Translations under genes and position numbers: made by a program
Shown here: positions 50,314-60,077 of the stretch, in pieces
Layout of the letters: every line of letters starts with the position of its first letter
Numbering within the stretch: position 1 is the first letter of the stretch
Source: Dyella nitratireducens
Lineage (GTDB): Bacteria > Pseudomonadota > Gammaproteobacteria > Xanthomonadales > Rhodanobacteraceae
Length of the DNA stretch: 64,000 nucleotides
Reading direction: 5' to 3'
NCBI RefSeq assembly: GCF_014642835.1
Contig: NZ_BMJA01000002.1
Location: 615,776-679,775, forward strand
The notes under the pieces: model-generated
What the model was told of the DNA's origin: nothing
Database searches by the model: none
The model's input: the letters and a program-made list of their open reading frames with translations, nothing else

Positions 50314-53300
50314 ATGAGTTCCCCCGCCAAGCACGTTCCTGCCACCGCCGCGCAGGCCGAAACCAGCCCGCTTCGCTTCGTCACCGCTGCCAGCCTGTTC
50401 GATGGCCACGATGCCGCCATCAACATCATGCGCCGCATCATTCAATCGCAAGGTGCGGAAGTGATTCACTTGGGGCACAACCGCTCGGTGGAAGACGTAG
50501 TGCGTGCTGCACTGCAAGAAGATGCCGACGCCATTGCGCTGTCCTCCTATCAAGGCGGCCACGTCGAGTACTTCAAGTACATGGTGGACATGCTTAAGGA
50601 GAAGGGCGCCGCCCACATCCGCGTCTTCGGCGGCGGCGGCGGCACCATCACCCCGGAAGAAATCCGCGAGCTGCAAGCCTATGGCGTGGAACGCATCTAC
50701 CACCCCAACGACGGCATGAAGCTCGGCCTGGTGGAAATGATCGAAGACGTCATGCATCGCGCCGGCAACGCCGCCGCCAAGCGCGAGCAGAACGACGCCA
50801 TCGTCCCGGCCAACATCAATATCAACGACGAAATCAGCATCGGCCACATGCTCTCCGCCATCGAAGAGAGCAAGTTGAGCGACACCGAACTCGCACGCCT
50901 GCGCAAAGAGTGGTCGCTGGCCGGCAAGCACACACCAGTACTCGGTATGACTGGCACGGGCGGCGCCGGTAAATCCTCCGTGGTGGATGAACTCTTATTG
51001 CGCTTCCTGCACGCCTTCCCGCACATGCGCATCGCCGTGCTCGCCGTGGATCCCACGCGCCGCCGCAGCGGTGGGGCACTGCTTGGTGACCGCATCCGCA
51101 TGAATGCGCTGCGCAGCCATCGCGTATACATGCGCTCCATGGCCACGCGCCGCCAGAATGCCGCCACCAACGAAGTGCTGCACGACTGCATCAACTTCTT
51201 GAAGAGCCAGCCCTACGACCTGGTGATCGTCGAAACCGCCGGCATCGGCCAGAGCGATTCAGAAATCGTCGACCTCGTCGACTTCCCCGTCTACGTCATG
51301 ACCAGCGACTACGGCGCCGCCAGCCAGCTCGAAAAAATCGACATGCTCGATTTCGCCGAACTCGTCGTGCTCAACAAATTCGACAAGCGTGGTGCCGAAG
51401 ACGCCCTGCGCGACGTGCGCAAACAGTGGAAGCGCAACCGCAACGCCTTCACCCTGAAAGACGACGACGTGCCGGTGTACCCCACCATCGCTAGCCAGTT
51501 CAACGATCCAGGCGTCACCTGGATGTTCACCAACCTGTGCCGCCTGCTGCTCAACAAGCTCTCAGCGAAAGGCGGCGAACATGCCATCGAAACCGCGCAC
51601 TGCGATTTCAAGCCGAACCTGGACGTCACCCTGAAAGAACCGCGTGCCACCGTGCTGATTCCCGGCGCACGCGTGCGCTACCTCGCCGAAATCGCTGAGC
51701 AGGGCAGGGGCATCAACACCGAGATCGAACGCGAAGCCGAATTCGCCAGCAAGGCGCAGCACTACTACGAATCGCTGAAAGAACTAGCCGATCCAAAACT
51801 CCCGCGCCCCCTGGAACGCTACGACCACGACGACCTTCACGCCCCCTCAACCCCCAACACCGTCATTCCGGCGAACGCCGGAATCCAGTCAAATACGCCG
51901 CGCGAAGCGCACGACATAAATCCAGAACCAACCCACGAAGCAGTAGACCGCACCCTCCTACTACTCCGCCAACGCTACAACGCCGCCCTGCGCGAACTCA
52001 GCCACGAAGCCCTGCACCTGCTACGCGACTGGCCCAAGCTCTACAAATCCGTCACCGACGACGTCAACGAATACAAAGTGCGTGACAAAGTGATCCGCGT
52101 AGAAAACTACCGCGTATCCCTCAGCCACCAGAAAATCCCGAAGGTTTCGCCACCCAAAACCAAAGACTGGGGCGACCAGTTGCGCTTCCTCATGCGCGAA
52201 AACCTGCCCGGCCACTACCCGTACACCGGCGGCGTCTACCCCTATCGCCGCACCGGTGAAGATCCCACCCGCATGTTCGCCGGCGAAGGCACGCCCGAGC
52301 GCACCAACCGCCGCTTCCATTACCTGAGCCAAGGCGGTGCCGCCACGCGCCTCTCCACCGCGTTCGACTCCGTCACCCTCTACGGCGAAGATCCCGCACC
52401 GCGTCCGGACATCTACGGCAAGATCGGCAACTCCGGCGTCAACATCGCCACGCTCGACGATATGAAGAAGCTGTACTCCGGCTTCGACCTCAGCGCGCCG
52501 ACCAGCTCCGTCTCCATGACCATCAACGGCCCCGCGCCGATCATCCTCGCGATGTTCATGAACACCGCGATCGACCAGAACGTGGAGAAATACCTCAAGT
52601 CCGACGACGCGCGTTGGACCGCCGCGCAAAAGCGCATGGACGAACTCTTCGCCGGCAAAAAGCGTCCCACGTACTCCGGCGATCTACCCAAAGGCAACGA
52701 AGGTCTCGGCCTCGGCCTGCTCGGCATCACTGGCGAGCAACTCGTCGACGCCGAAACCTACGCCCGCATCAAGGAAGAAACCCTGCAAACCGTGCGCGGC
52801 ACGGTACAGGCAGACATCCTCAAAGAAGACCAGGCGCAAAACACCTGCATCTTCAGCACCGAATTCGCACTGCGCATGATGGGCGACATCCAGCAGTACT
52901 TCGTCGACCACAAAGTGCGCAACTTCTATTCCGTCTCCATCTCCGGCTATCACATCGCCGAAGCCGGCGCCAACCCGATCAGCCAGCTCGCCTTCACCCT
53001 CAGCAACGGCTTCACCATCGTTGAGTACTACCTCGCGCGCGGCATGCATATCGACGACTTCGCGCCGAACCTCAGCTTCTTCTTCTCTAACGGCATGGAC
53101 CCGGAATACACCGTCATCGGCCGCGTCGCCCGCCGCATATGGGCCCGCGCCATGCGCGAACGCTATGGCGCCAGCGCCCGCAGCCAGATGATGAAGTACC
53201 ACATCCAGACGTCGGGCCGCTCCCTGCACGCGCAGGAAATCCAGTTCAACGACATCCGCACCACCCTGCAAGCGCTGTACGCCCTGTTCGACAACTGCAA

Positions 53301-53898
53301 CAGCCTGCACACCAACGCCTACGACGAAGCCATCACCACGCCCACCGAAGAAAGCGTGCGCCGCGCCGTCGCCATCCAGATGATCATCAACAAAGAACTC
53401 GGCCTCAACTTCAACGAAAACCCCTGGCAAGGCAGCTACATCGTCGACACCCTCACCGACCTCGTCGAAGAAGCCGTCTACAAAGAATTCGAAGCCATCA
53501 GCGAACGCGGCGGCGTACTCGGCGCCATGGACACCATGTACCAGCGCGGCAAGATTCAAGAAGAATCGATGTACTACGAGCAGAAAAAGCACGACGGCAG
53601 CCTGCCGCTGATTGGCGTCAACACCTTCCTGCCCAAGGACCATGGTGGCGAAATCGCTACGGAGATCGAGTTGATTCGTTCGACGGAAGAAGAGAAGGGG
53701 CAGCAGATTGAGAACGTGCAGGGCTACGGCAAAGCCCGCAATTCGCTGTCACCCGATAGCCTCAAGAAATTGCAAGTTACTGCACGCGAACGCAAGAATG
53801 TGTTTGAGCAGTTGATGGAGGCGGTGAAGTACAACTCGCTGGGCCAGATCAGCCATGCGCTTTATGACGTGGGTGGTGAGTACCGTAGAAATATGTAA
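50314..53898 (+). CDS. icmF: Fused isobutyryl-CoA mutase IcmF
   Basis: 1194 residues: B12-binding domain (about 20-150, [10 protein letters not shown] with H32), MeaI-like G-protein chaperone domain (about 205-450, P-loop GTGGAGKSS with K220, [18 protein letters not shown]), a linker, then the mutase barrel (about 560-1190). It converts isobutyryl-CoA and n-butyryl-CoA using adenosylcobalamin. At the substrate-selecting positions it has Tyr642 (GGVYPY; usually Phe in IcmF) and Gln842 (AQNTCIF). Residues about 515-535 ([10 protein letters not shown] onward) are encoded by a TCATTCCGGCGAA repeat. It is followed by a strong terminator. Confidence 0.95.
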   Translation: MSSPAKHVPATAAQAETSPLRFVTAASLFDGHDAAINIMRRIIQSQGAEVIHLGHNRSVEDVVRAALQEDADAIALSSYQGGHVEYFKYMVDMLKEKGAAHIRVFGGGGGTITPEEIRELQAYGVERIYHPNDGMKLGLVEMIEDVMHRAGNAAAKREQNDAIVPANININDEISIGHMLSAIEESKLSDTELARLRKEWSLAGKHTPVLGMTGTGGAGKSSVVDELLLRFLHAFPHMRIAVLAVDPTRRRSGGALLGDRIRMNALRSHRVYMRSMATRRQNAATNEVLHDCINFLKSQPYDLVIVETAGIGQSDSEIVDLVDFPVYVMTSDYGAASQLEKIDMLDFAELVVLNKFDKRGAEDALRDVRKQWKRNRNAFTLKDDDVPVYPTIASQFNDPGVTWMFTNLCRLLLNKLSAKGGEHAIETAHCDFKPNLDVTLKEPRATVLIPGARVRYLAEIAEQGRGINTEIEREAEFASKAQHYYESLKELADPKLPRPLERYDHDDLHAPSTPNTVIPANAGIQSNTPREAHDINPEPTHEAVDRTLLLLRQRYNAALRELSHEALHLLRDWPKLYKSVTDDVNEYKVRDKVIRVENYRVSLSHQKIPKVSPPKTKDWGDQLRFLMRENLPGHYPYTGGVYPYRRTGEDPTRMFAGEGTPERTNRRFHYLSQGGAATRLSTAFDSVTLYGEDPAPRPDIYGKIGNSGVNIATLDDMKKLYSGFDLSAPTSSVSMTINGPAPIILAMFMNTAIDQNVEKYLKSDDARWTAAQKRMDELFAGKKRPTYSGDLPKGNEGLGLGLLGITGEQLVDAETYARIKEETLQTVRGTVQADILKEDQAQNTCIFSTEFALRMMGDIQQYFVDHKVRNFYSVSISGYHIAEAGANPISQLAFTLSNGFTIVEYYLARGMHIDDFAPNLSFFFSNGMDPEYTVIGRVARRIWARAMRERYGASARSQMMKYHIQTSGRSLHAQEIQFNDIRTTLQALYALFDNCNSLHTNAYDEAITTPTEESVRRAVAIQMIINKELGLNFNENPWQGSYIVDTLTDLVEEAVYKEFEAISERGGVLGAMDTMYQRGKIQEESMYYEQKKHDGSLPLIGVNTFLPKDHGGEIATEIELIRSTEEEKGQQIENVQGYGKARNSLSPDSLKKLQVTARERKNVFEQLMEAVKYNSLGQISHALYDVGGEYRRNM
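51861..51925 (+). repeat. Half TCATTCCGGCGAA repeat inside the icmF coding sequence
   Basis: CGTCATTCCGGCGAACGCC and the following GAATCCAGTCAAATACG, GCGCGAAGCGCACGAC match the left arm and centre of the copies at 38241 and 46705. The right arm is missing. The length keeps the icmF frame open, adding about 20 codons in the linker between the G-protein and mutase domains. Confidence 0.85.
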
Positions 53899-54223
53899 CT
53901 ACATTGGTCAAGCAATAAAAAAGCCCGCCTATTGGCGGGCTTTTTTATTCGGGTTACAAATGTTGGAGAATGGAGGGCAGCCATTGGCTGACACATATCT
54001 AGAAATCGGTTGGAGCGTCTCGTATCCCCGATGCGTCTACGACTATAAAAAAATGACTGAAATTGTGACCTATTTTGACAGCCTGCGCCGACCTAACGGC
54101 TTTCCTTGCGTTTCTAAGCACCAGAAAAGCATGGGAATTTGAAAGATTGGTCCAAATTTTGCTGCGTCCTTTGGATCAGCAGCAGCCTAGTTCTTAATGG
54201 TCTTCCTTATGGAGGAGAGGAAA
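53899..54223. other. Junction between icmF and the accessory region
   Basis: 325 bp. After the icmF terminator the base composition becomes AT-richer. No convincing gene is seen; one open frame here begins inside icmF out of frame. A TTGACA at about 54076 has no good -10 partner. Confidence 0.6.
53917..53946 (+). terminator. Rho-independent terminator of icmF
   Basis: AAAAAAGCCCGCC and GGCGGGCTTTTTT pair around a 4-base loop, 19 bp after the icmF stop, with a T-run on the plus strand. Confidence 0.93.
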
Positions 54224-56950
54224 ATGGAAGTTGCAGAAGCCGATGGTCCCGGAGTTACCGAATGGGTCAAAGAGCAGCTCCATAGCTGGGGAATTAAAAA
54301 TCTTACGGATATTCAGGCTAAATCTTTGGCCGCCGGTGTCGCCGGTGAGCGCAGCTTGATCGTAAGCGCGCCGACGTCATCCGGAAAGACGTTGGTTGGA
54401 GAGGTTGCCGCACTCTGCGCTTTGCGAAATGGAATTAAAGTTCTATATCTAGTCTCACATAAAGCATTAGCAGATCAAAAATACTCGGATTTCGTTCGAC
54501 GATTCGGTGAAGAAGCAAGCTCTCCGCTTGGTTCGGTTGGTTTAAACACCGGTGACCGAGCTGAAGGTGATGTCGATGCCTCGTTGCTGGTCGCTACCTA
54601 TGAAAAGGCGTTGGGTTTGTTGCTTACAGGTCAATTGCGGCCTAGCAACATTGCTGTAATTGCAGACGAGCTTCAAATACTTGGGGATCCTAATCGCGGC
54701 CCCGAAATAGAGACTCTCTGTGCGACACTTAGACAACGCGGCATCCGTCAATTTGTTGCCCTCACGGCTACGGTAGAAAATGCGGATGATTTAGCCGGAT
54801 GGATGGGATGTGGTTTGGTCAAAAGTGCGCAGCGAGACGTACCTCTCCATCAAGAAATTTGGTATGCCGGTAAAGCTTATCGCACCACATTAGGGCATGA
54901 AGATGGCAGTGAGATCACTGGTGTTGCTAGTCCTAGGCAAGACGTTATTGAAGTTGTTAATCAGCTTCTCAGGCTTCGGCGGGGGCCAGTCTTGGTATTC
55001 ACAGAGAGTAGACGCGAGGCGCTTACATTTGCGAATAACTTTGGCCAGGGACGGCCGCGCGTCGGTGAAGGCATTGCCTTAGCTCAACAGCTCGATCTCT
55101 TTTCCGAGCCCACCGATTCTTCAGATCAGCTTCGAGAGAATGCGGAACGACGTGTGGCATTTCATACTGCCGACCTTTCTCCGCAAGAGAGACAAGTTAT
55201 CGAAAACGGATTTATCGATGGGAAGTTTGAAGTGTGCTTTGCGACTACGACGTTGGCCGCTGGGGTCAATTTCCCTTTCAGATCAATCGTGTTTCCGAAG
55301 TTAACCTATGAATGGGGAGATAGAGCAGGATCACACATAGTCAGATCAGATTATCGAAATATGTCCGGACGTGCGGGTCGGCTAGGTATGCATGACGATG
55401 GATTCTCAGTCTTACTTCCAAAAAATCAGGTGGAATTAGCTCACGCCAACCTTCTGATTCGACCTGAAAATGACCGTCTTTTCTCGCAATTCGTAAATCT
55501 CAGCCTTCGAAAGTCGATTTTGGGTCTGGTCGCTGCGGGTTTAGCAAGCAGCTTCGAAGGACTTATGGATTTCTTTAAAAATACGCTCTATTGGTATCAA
55601 ACACTCGATACGAATCCAGCAAAGTTGGCCGCGCTGGGGAGCGAAAGCACGGCTGCCATTGAGTGGCTTGCGCAGTATGACTTAATCGCTGCGCTCAATA
55701 ATTCTCTTACCATAACGCCTCTTGGAAAGGCCGCCGCTTTATCAGGACTTCTTCCTACAACTGCGGTGCAATTTGCGCAGATTCTCCGAACGCTGGCTCC
55801 TGATCTGGCAGCAGGGTTCGAACCTAATGCGCAGGGGCTTATATATGCCGCATGCGCAAGCGATGAGTTTCGATCTAATCACCCGTCTCGATTCCTTCCA
55901 TACCCCTCACAGTCTGTTTATGAATCTGTTGCGTATTGGGCGACCAGGAAGCTTCCGATTGCCTTAGACCGAAGCGATCTCAAGCTGGCTCAGTGTGCAC
56001 AAGCATTATCTTTGTATATCGAAGGCCTCGCTGAAAGGAAAATAGCCTTCACAACTAAGCTAACCGCCGGAATGATACATAGATTAGCGGTGGACACAGC
56101 ATGGGTTCTCGACGGTATACATAAGCTGTCTTCAGTACCCGAGCTTGGTTGTTCGCAGGGTGTAAGTAATCAGATCGCGATGTTGGCGAGAAGGGTGCGG
56201 TGGGGCGCTCCAGTAGAGGCACTTGACGTTCTGAGAATTGCCGAACGTCATGGAGTGCCGGGATTTGGTCGGCAGCGTGCAATGGGACTCGTCGCACAAG
56301 GAATTGCCTCGCTTCACGATTTACTTGCGACGGCTAAAGATAAGCTTGTTCATATATTACGAAGCGACCGCCGTGCCCAAGCGTTACTTGATGCCGCCGC
56401 GAGTACTGTTGGGTTGGGTCCGAGTAGATTGGCTACGAGCCATTTGGCTCAAGGCGCTGGGTTAGGAATCGAAAGACTCGTCAAAAATTGCAATGACACT
56501 CTTGGTACCGAATACGAATCAGCAATATGTGATCTTCTCAGGGTGGAGATCACCTGGACGGTGACGGTTGTCGATGATGGAGTGCGACAAAACGTGCCAG
56601 ATCTGCTGATAGAACTTGGCGATCTGAAGATATTACTTGAATGTAAGACATGTACGAAGTCCCCATCGCTTATAAAGAAGGAAGAGGCATGGGCGGTTCT
56701 ACAGAAAGCGGCAGACTTCGAGCCTGCGATGCGCCGCGTAACGCTTGGGAAGCCTCACTTTGATGAGACCTCAAAGCGAAAAGCTGCAGCTTCTCAGGAC
56801 ATCACGTTAGTAGAGCACTCGATCTTCATGGAGGGATTGCTAAGAGTGCATAGCGGTGCATTAACACCGGAGGGATTTCTCAGTTGGCTTGGTACTCCCG
56901 GTGTCGCGGAACTGGATCGCCTTGCGGGAGCGCCCACCTACGTGGCGTAG
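54224..56950 (+). CDS. Ski2-like DExH helicase fused to a PD-(D/E)XK-type nuclease
   Basis: 908 residues. Helicase motifs in order: Walker A APTSSGKT (49-56), DELQ (148-151), TATV (181-184), LVFTESRREA, the motif V region FATTTLAAGVNFPFRS, and motif VI RNMSGRAGRLG. The winged-helix and ratchet-like middle region is long. Near the C-terminus PD (792-793) and ECK (806-808) form the spacing of a PD-(D/E)XK nuclease (PDLLIELGDLKILLECK). The start at 54224 has GGAGGAGAGG directly upstream. No partner gene such as HamA is next to it, so it is not a recognised Hachiman pair. Base composition is well below the genome. A single-gene defence or DNA-processing enzyme is the natural guess. Confidence 0.82.
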   Translation: MEVAEADGPGVTEWVKEQLHSWGIKNLTDIQAKSLAAGVAGERSLIVSAPTSSGKTLVGEVAALCALRNGIKVLYLVSHKALADQKYSDFVRRFGEEASSPLGSVGLNTGDRAEGDVDASLLVATYEKALGLLLTGQLRPSNIAVIADELQILGDPNRGPEIETLCATLRQRGIRQFVALTATVENADDLAGWMGCGLVKSAQRDVPLHQEIWYAGKAYRTTLGHEDGSEITGVASPRQDVIEVVNQLLRLRRGPVLVFTESRREALTFANNFGQGRPRVGEGIALAQQLDLFSEPTDSSDQLRENAERRVAFHTADLSPQERQVIENGFIDGKFEVCFATTTLAAGVNFPFRSIVFPKLTYEWGDRAGSHIVRSDYRNMSGRAGRLGMHDDGFSVLLPKNQVELAHANLLIRPENDRLFSQFVNLSLRKSILGLVAAGLASSFEGLMDFFKNTLYWYQTLDTNPAKLAALGSESTAAIEWLAQYDLIAALNNSLTITPLGKAAALSGLLPTTAVQFAQILRTLAPDLAAGFEPNAQGLIYAACASDEFRSNHPSRFLPYPSQSVYESVAYWATRKLPIALDRSDLKLAQCAQALSLYIEGLAERKIAFTTKLTAGMIHRLAVDTAWVLDGIHKLSSVPELGCSQGVSNQIAMLARRVRWGAPVEALDVLRIAERHGVPGFGRQRAMGLVAQGIASLHDLLATAKDKLVHILRSDRRAQALLDAAASTVGLGPSRLATSHLAQGAGLGIERLVKNCNDTLGTEYESAICDLLRVEITWTVTVVDDGVRQNVPDLLIELGDLKILLECKTCTKSPSLIKKEEAWAVLQKAADFEPAMRRVTLGKPHFDETSKRKAAASQDITLVEHSIFMEGLLRVHSGALTPEGFLSWLGTPGVAELDRLAGAPTYVA

Positions 56951-57313
56951 GTGAATTGAGTGGGGTCTGATTATTTGATCTGATAAACGAAATGTACGTC
57001 GTTGTGTTGGAAAATCTTAGGTGTTGAAAGCTAATTTCTTTAAGGCATGTTGCCGTTTCGCATCGCAGGCAAGTCGTCGGCAAGCTGGGTGAACTCCGCG
57101 CCGCCGTCGACGAGTTCAATACTCATGCCGAATTTGCCGATCTGGATCAGTCGATTCATGACCTGGAAGTGGGTGGCTGCGGTAAAGTCGTCGGTTCTGG
57201 CCTTTACATCCCATTGAGTCGACTCGTTAAAAAACGGCTCCAGGTCCACCTACGCGCCTGAATGCACAGCCCCGTTGGCACATTGAGAGGTGGGGTGTTC
57301 TTCAACTGCGACG
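56951..57313. other. Low-content region with a protease-gene scrap
   Basis: 363 bp between the helicase-nuclease gene and the Imm11-like gene. Apart from the pseudogene scrap at 57041-57228, nothing is recognisable. Confidence 0.65.
57041..57228 (-). pseudogene. Truncated copy of the C58 protease gene
   Basis: About 188 bp nearly identical to 63443-63630, the middle of the complete C58 protease gene. In the minus frame it reads VKARTDDFTAATHFQVMNR onward to LADDLPAMRNGNMP, then TAA where the full gene continues PYAMINIST. Both the catalytic Cys segment and the His/Asp segments are missing, so it cannot be active. Confidence 0.9.
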
Positions 57314-57874
57314 TCAGCCTCTAAGCGGAGCGAGCGGGCCGCACTCAATACCGGTCAACTTCGCCGAAGCTATCAGAGGATCGATGATCGCCCTTCCTGC
57401 ATCATTGATGTAGATGCGTACTTTTAGTGTCGAAGGGTCTTTAAAAACGGCAGCTTCCTTGGGTATCTGGGTTTCGTTGAACAATTCCATCTTGACGTCC
57501 CCAAGCTGGGTCTTCTGGGAATGTTCAACGTCTACGCAAGGCGCAATGTTCGTCACATTGTAGAAATAGCGGATCTCGCCAGTTCCCTCGCAGTCGAGTT
57601 CCAGCAACTGCCCGAACTTTGATAAGAACGGCCCGAGAACCTCCTTGGCTCGCTCGCTGAGTATCAGAACGCCGGGCACCATGGCGCTGACATCAGCGGG
57701 TGGACGCCTATTTTTTCGTCGCGTGCTATCGGCAAATCCCACTAATGGACGATCCATCCAATTTTTTGGAGTGCCATCGATGCGGAATCGACCTGCCAGC
57801 GAATCGTGATCATCCAAGGAGACGACCATGGCGTAATCGTTGACGGAGGTGTACCGCAATTCCCAAACAGTCAT
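57314..57874 (-). CDS. Imm11-like (DUF1629) immunity protein
   Basis: 186 residues with the pattern of the Imm11/DUF1629 family: VWELRYTSVNDYAMVVSLDD at the start, a central segment GVLILSERAKEVLGPFL and LELDCEGTGEIRYFYNVTNIAPCVD, and KVRIYINDAGRAIIDPLIASAKLTGIECGPL at the end. Imm11 proteins neutralise nuclease toxins delivered between cells, including a Myxococcus AHH-nuclease partner. The AHH nuclease gene lies directly upstream with 15 bp between, in the usual toxin-immunity order. Confidence 0.78.
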   Translation of the reverse strand: MTVWELRYTSVNDYAMVVSLDDHDSLAGRFRIDGTPKNWMDRPLVGFADSTRRKNRRPPADVSAMVPGVLILSERAKEVLGPFLSKFGQLLELDCEGTGEIRYFYNVTNIAPCVDVEHSQKTQLGDVKMELFNETQIPKEAAVFKDPSTLKVRIYINDAGRAIIDPLIASAKLTGIECGPLAPLRG

Positions 57875-57889
57875 CCATCTATCTCCGAA

Positions 57890-58486
57890 TTAAAGTGAAA
57901 GCTCGCCTGAAAGCAGTTGCGACTTGAGAGAACGCAGACCTCTGCGCCCGTCTTCGGATCCATCTCGGAGACTCAATTGCGAATACACCTCCAAGTGATA
58001 AAGCTGCTTGTGGCTAGGTGTATGGTGGGTGGCGTTCGGGTAATCCGGCATTCCCGGGCCTTTGCGGGGAAGAAAAACGCCATTGTCGGCGTCGTTGATG
58101 CCAATTCCCCAACCATAAAGCAAGTTGCGTGATTCTCTCGCCTCGGGATCGCCCAGCGCCACGATATGGTGTGCGCAGGTGTTGGCCGGACGAGGTTGCG
58201 CCGTCGCTGCAACGATATTTCGAGATAGCGTGCGGCGATGGTTGTAATCCTTGCGATTGGCATTTGCCAGTAACACCTCTGCTGAGGTGGGCAGCGTTTC
58301 TCCGTTTTTGTATCTGACCCGTGCCTTCTCCTGTTTGAGCAGGAGTTCATTTCGAACTCCGTAAGCATTAACGTCACTGGCATTGGCCGAGATGCGATTG
58401 CCGGCAATGGTCAAATCCAGGATGCCGGCGGATGTGGTGGGGATTGGGGTGGGTGCCGCTACTGCGGTCTTTGGCTGTGCTGACAT
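57890..58486 (-). CDS. AHH-domain nuclease toxin (HNH/Endo VII superfamily)
   Basis: 198 residues. The N-terminal 30 residues are Ala/Pro/Thr-rich and lack PAAR, Rhs or a signal peptide. The C-terminal nuclease domain shows the namesake A105-H106-H107 (TCAHHIVALGD), then ARESRNLLYGWGIGINDADNGVFLPR and the second histidine cluster NATHHTPSHKQLYH (H153, H154). Such nucleases are effector tips of contact-dependent or type VI systems. It is encoded just before an Imm11-like gene, so this looks like a cargo effector with immunity. The delivery machinery is not in the window. Confidence 0.8.
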   Translation of the reverse strand: MSAQPKTAVAAPTPIPTTSAGILDLTIAGNRISANASDVNAYGVRNELLLKQEKARVRYKNGETLPTSAEVLLANANRKDYNHRRTLSRNIVAATAQPRPANTCAHHIVALGDPEARESRNLLYGWGIGINDADNGVFLPRKGPGMPDYPNATHHTPSHKQLYHLEVYSQLSLRDGSEDGRRGLRSLKSQLLSGELSL

Positions 58487-58817
58487 GCTTCATCCCTGTT
58501 GGCGGGTGCCGTCCGCCGTCCGATCTAGTGTGCCATATGTCATCAAAGTATCTAGCGGCTGGGCACCTGTAGCGATGCTCTGCAGGCCGTCATTTCACAA
58601 GCTCGACTTTCCCCGTCCGCACTCAGCGGTATCGCCAAGACGTCAGCCTAGACCCCGACATGAAGCCAATGAGCGATTCCACGCCTTGATCTCCCGCGCC
58701 ATTCGGCCTCAGACTAAATACAGGGCAGGGGTCGTTCGCCAGCAAGCACTTGCCACGGCCGAGACGAGCGGTTGCTATCGCTCGCATGGGGTGTGAAACG
58801 AAAGGGAAACAGGGGCT
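58487..58817. other. Intergenic region between the AHH toxin and the TonB-like gene
   Basis: 331 bp separating divergent genes, so both promoters should lie here. No repeat or RNA gene is recognisable. Confidence 0.6.
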
Positions 58818-60077
58818 ATGGATTTTCGATTTACGAAGTGGCGCGCTCGCATGCGGCGCCTTTTCTTGGCGGTTTGCGGCCTATTTGTCGCGTCGCCGGC
58901 AATGTTGGCTGCGTATCCCGCGACGATAGCGGATCCGTTCATCATCCGTCCTGCATTGGCGACAAAGCCTGCACTTGTTTATCCGCCTGAGGCTATCCGG
59001 CAGCGTCATCAGGGCACGGCGATGGTGTTGCTCGTTGTTGATGTGCGCGGCATGCCGCGAGATATACGTATCGAACGAACTAGTGGGTTTCCAGAGTTGG
59101 ACAAGGCTGCACTCGAAGCCGTACAGCACTGGACCTTCAAGCCTGAGTTCAAGTACGGCAAGCCCGCCGAGGCGCAAGTAGCCATTCCCGTGACTTTCAA
59201 TCTGAACAAGTTAGGGGATGATCTGCCCATTGCAGTGAGCGCCTTGAGTAACGAATTTTTTCGCATCTGGTTGCCGAATGGAGACGCGTTCACTGCGTCT
59301 TTGGAAAATGGCAACCTCGCTCTTGAGCATTACGTCCCGTTCAAGCTCCGGCCTGGGCAGCATGCCTTTCCGACGCCGCCGTCCAATGCAAACAGTTATG
59401 CGCAGACACTGGAAACTGCTTATCACGACGGATACGTGGCAGCCAGTCATCATGGGGAGCCACCGGCATCACGCTGTCTGATCAACTGTCTGCGCACGCT
59501 ACGGATGGATTTCTATGATGGATCTTCCGTTTTCCTGAATGTGCAGGACGAGAGTTCCGAAGCAATCCTGCTGGCCTTGGGTGGATTGCCGACAGTCGAC
59601 GACGCGCGTGCGGCAGGCACTATGACGGCGTATCTGCATCAGCATCCCGGGTTGGAATTGAATAATTGGGAGCTGCGGGACAAAGCGGGCGCCACCGTGA
59701 AGTCGGCGCTCCTGTATTACTACGACCTGCCAAAGGACCGAGCCATCGCCTTAAGCAGAATGTCTATAGCCCCGCCACCGCCTTCACAGCCAGGTGTTCC
59801 ATCCGGTGCTGATGGTATAGAACCGTCGGCGGATGTCTGCCGACGTACGATGGTTCGTGAGGCCGAACACACCATGGCTGATTCGGCTGCACAAATACCA
59901 GTAGTCACCGTCGTGGTTGATCGTAGCGGCCAAGTTGCGCACGAATGGATCGCGCGCTCCAGTAATTCTAGGTTCGTGGATGTTTCCGCGCTCAATGACG
60001 CAGCGCATTGGACCTTCAACGGAATCGCTTGCGACGGCCAGCGTGTGACTGAATCGGTGGGCATTGCAAGGCAATAA
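58818..60077 (+). CDS. Periplasmic protein with TonB C-terminal-like domain(s)
   Basis: 419 residues with a signal peptide (RRLFLAVCGLFVASPAMLAA). Residues about 55-125 (YPPEAIRQRHQGTAMVLLVVDVRGMPRDI, SGFPELDKAALEAVQHWTFKP) are a TonB C-terminal domain of the type in energy-transducer TonB annotations. The middle has no recognised domain. A weaker second version lies at the C-terminus (VVTVVVDRSGQVAHEWIARSS, DVSALNDAAHWTFNGI). There is no membrane anchor plus Pro-rich spacer, so it is not a classical TonB. A ribosome site AGGGG precedes the ATG at 58818. Function unknown. Confidence 0.75.
   Translation: MDFRFTKWRARMRRLFLAVCGLFVASPAMLAAYPATIADPFIIRPALATKPALVYPPEAIRQRHQGTAMVLLVVDVRGMPRDIRIERTSGFPELDKAALEAVQHWTFKPEFKYGKPAEAQVAIPVTFNLNKLGDDLPIAVSALSNEFFRIWLPNGDAFTASLENGNLALEHYVPFKLRPGQHAFPTPPSNANSYAQTLETAYHDGYVAASHHGEPPASRCLINCLRTLRMDFYDGSSVFLNVQDESSEAILLALGGLPTVDDARAAGTMTAYLHQHPGLELNNWELRDKAGATVKSALLYYYDLPKDRAIALSRMSIAPPPPSQPGVPSGADGIEPSADVCRRTMVREAEHTMADSAAQIPVVTVVVDRSGQVAHEWIARSSNSRFVDVSALNDAAHWTFNGIACDGQRVTESVGIARQ

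Noticed and set aside
52684-53643. 319-codon open frame antisense to icmF
   Set aside because: Highly biased composition (Val/Asp/Gly-rich) typical of antisense frames; icmF itself is certain.
54070-54100. TTGACA as a promoter for the helicase-nuclease gene
   Set aside because: No acceptable -10 box at 16-18 bp and too little evidence.
53855-54142. 95-codon frame crossing the icmF stop and terminator
   Set aside because: It begins inside icmF in another frame and runs through the terminator; no family features.
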